From Comamonadaceae bacterium (GTDB lineage: Bacteria > Pseudomonadota > Gammaproteobacteria > Burkholderiales > Burkholderiaceae_C): DNA of 64,000 bases. Where the stretch lies: NCBI GenBank assembly GCA_947373185.1, contig CANBWP010000002.1, positions 1 through 64,000 of the forward strand, given 5' to 3'. The notes under the pieces are model-generated. The model saw only the letters and a program-made list of their open reading frames with translations. It made no database searches and was not told the DNA's origin. The position numbers were made by a program, and so were the translations under genes. Below are positions 63,294 to 64,000 of this stretch, one piece after another (within the stretch, counting starts at the first letter, position 1; each line of letters begins with the position of its first letter).

Positions 63294-63674
63294 ATGAATT
63301 TGGTCATCGCATCTTTGCTGGCAGCTGGCGCCATGCCCTGGATTTGTGCTGGCATCGCCAAAGCAGGTCAGAAAAACTACGACAACCACAACCCGCGTGA
63401 ATGGATGGCCAAACAAACGGGCTTTCGTGCCCGTGCCAACGCGGCGCAAGCCAATTGTTTTGAGGCCTTTCCGTTGTTTGCGACCGGCGTTTTGCTGGCA
63501 CTTTACAGTGAAGTGCCGCAAGATCAGATTGAAGCCTACGCAGGTGTTTTCATTGTTGCGCGCATCGCCTACATTGCTTTTTATCTGAGCGACAAGGACC
63601 GGTTTCGTTCCTTGGCGTGGTTGGTCGGCGTGATTTGTACCGTAGGTTTGTTTGTTGCCAGTTTAGGCAATTAA
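63294..63674 (+). CDS. MAPEG-family membrane protein
   Basis: 126-residue integral membrane protein with four hydrophobic segments. Words RARANAAQANCFEAFPLFATGVLLA and IVARIAYIAFYLSD are typical of the bacterial MAPEG group (given here as short parts). Eukaryotic members conjugate glutathione or make leukotrienes; bacterial function is unclear. It is 16 bp after the FAH gene and convergent with glnS. Confidence 0.88.
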   Translation: MNLVIASLLAAGAMPWICAGIAKAGQKNYDNHNPREWMAKQTGFRARANAAQANCFEAFPLFATGVLLALYSEVPQDQIEAYAGVFIVARIAYIAFYLSDKDRFRSLAWLVGVICTVGLFVASLGN

Positions 63675-63695
63675 GTAGCTTCAGGGTTCGAGCAA

Positions 63696-63732
63696 GTTTT
63701 CGCGCGAAAAGCCAGTCGCTTCGCGCGAAAAC
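63696..63732. repeat. Phased palindromic repeats between MAPEG and glnS
   Basis: TTCGCGCGAAAA occurs at 63699-63710 and 63720-63731, 21 bp apart. Each core is palindromic, and the whole is also a 13-bp inverted repeat GTTTTCGCGCGAA ... TTCGCGCGAAAAC with an 11-bp spacer. It lies between convergent genes, so it may be a bidirectional terminator or a protein-binding site. Confidence 0.55.
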
Positions 63733-63737
63733 TCAGC

Positions 63738-64000
63738 TTATTTGCTCCAAGTATCTTTCAGGCCTGTCGTACGGTTGAAAACCAATTTTCCCTTGGCATG
63801 GTCTTGCCGATCTGCCACAAAATAGCCATGACGCTCAAATTGGAACTTCGCATCGGGTTCACTGGTGGCCAATGAGGGTTCTACAAAAGCTGTGATGACT
63901 TTCAGACTGTCGGCGTTGAGGCTTTCCAAAAAGTCTTTGCCGCCTGCATCGGGATTGGCTTCAGTGAACAGCCTATCGTAATTGCGAATTTCTGCAGACA
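63738..64000 (-). CDS. glnS: Glutaminyl-tRNA synthetase (C-terminal part, truncated by window edge)
   Basis: Last 87 residues of GlnS, the enzyme charging tRNA-Gln. The C-terminal anticodon-binding beta-barrel words EIRNYDRLFTEANPDAGG, LESLNADSLKVITAFVEP and FNRTTGLKDTWSK match the family C-terminus. The stop TAA is at 63738-63740. The N-terminal catalytic domain lies beyond the window. Confidence 0.92.
   Translation of the reverse strand, partial: SAEIRNYDRLFTEANPDAGGKDFLESLNADSLKVITAFVEPSLATSEPDAKFQFERHGYFVADRQDHAKGKLVFNRTTGLKDTWSK

Noticed and set aside
1-64000. CRISPR arrays, insertion sequences, prophage, rRNA or tRNA genes
   Set aside because: No regularly spaced repeats, transposase or integrase words, target duplications or tRNA-like cloverleaf were noticed by eye; a tRNAscan or Rfam search would be decisive.

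Overview
The window is about 54% GC by eye and reads as a chromosome segment of a betaproteobacterium of the order Burkholderiales, most likely family Comamonadaceae (a Limnohabitans- or Rhodoferax-like freshwater organism). That placement is inferred from the gene order gyrA-ompA-ubiG-gph, the short barrel-less OmpA, GyrA wording, the PCMT-like/rhodanese/TolC/WaaA block and the glnA-(small exported protein)-ntrB-ntrC order. No phage, insertion sequence, CRISPR array, rRNA or tRNA gene was seen. Genes are very tightly packed: many neighbours overlap by ATGA, and several convergent pairs overlap at their 3' ends. No stretch over 300 bases lacks a gene.

Layout. 1-4.9 kb: gyrA (partial), ompA, ubiG, gph. 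4.9-11.5 kb: an RlmN-like radical SAM protein, an EamA transporter, ogt, a phosphomannomutase/phosphoglucomutase, waaA (Kdo transferase) and tolC. 11.5-14.6 kb: rhodanese, a PCMT-like protein, a TetR regulator and glutaryl-CoA dehydrogenase. 14.8-18.8 kb: msrA, a small exported protein, a ZnuD-like TonB-dependent receptor and an AEC transporter. 18.8-20 kb: pdxH and chaC.

20-29.7 kb is a carbohydrate-acid region. It holds the Entner-Doudoroff genes edd and eda behind a HexR-like box. Next to them is a sugar-acid locus on both sides of a shared control region: an IlvD/Edd-family dehydratase, a DenD-like dehydrogenase, dgoK, dgoA and gloA in one direction, and a 2-hydroxyacid dehydrogenase, a GntR/FCD regulator and a cupin in the other. 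29.7-32.4 kb is a light/flavin cluster: flavin reductase, FeS-type (CryPro) photolyase and DUF2256, with a divergent DUF2805 gene.

32.4-38 kb: the RhlE helicase with a long Arg/Gly tail, a 140-nt stretch rich in hairpins that may be a structured RNA, then a solute-binding protein and an orphan hybrid histidine kinase. 38-48 kb: recC-recB-recD and a DEDDh exonuclease. 48-56 kb: ettA, rsuA, an alpha/beta hydrolase, a YVTN beta-propeller, a polysaccharide deacetylase, a sterol-desaturase family protein, an EI24 protein and a molybdopterin-binding domain protein. 56-61 kb: the nitrogen-control operon glnA-(small protein)-ntrB-ntrC, with two NtrC boxes, a sigma-54 promoter and a terminator that has a competing hairpin. 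61-64 kb: a WT-repeat propeller lipoprotein, a Tat-exported FAH-family protein, a MAPEG protein and the 3' end of glnS.

No single clearly new multi-gene system stands out; most of the window is core metabolism. The least explained signals are the structured stretch at 34.3-34.45 kb, the terminator/anti-terminator arrangement after glnA, the Tat-signal FAH protein, the flavin reductase coupled to the photolyase, and several clean palindromes in divergent promoters.
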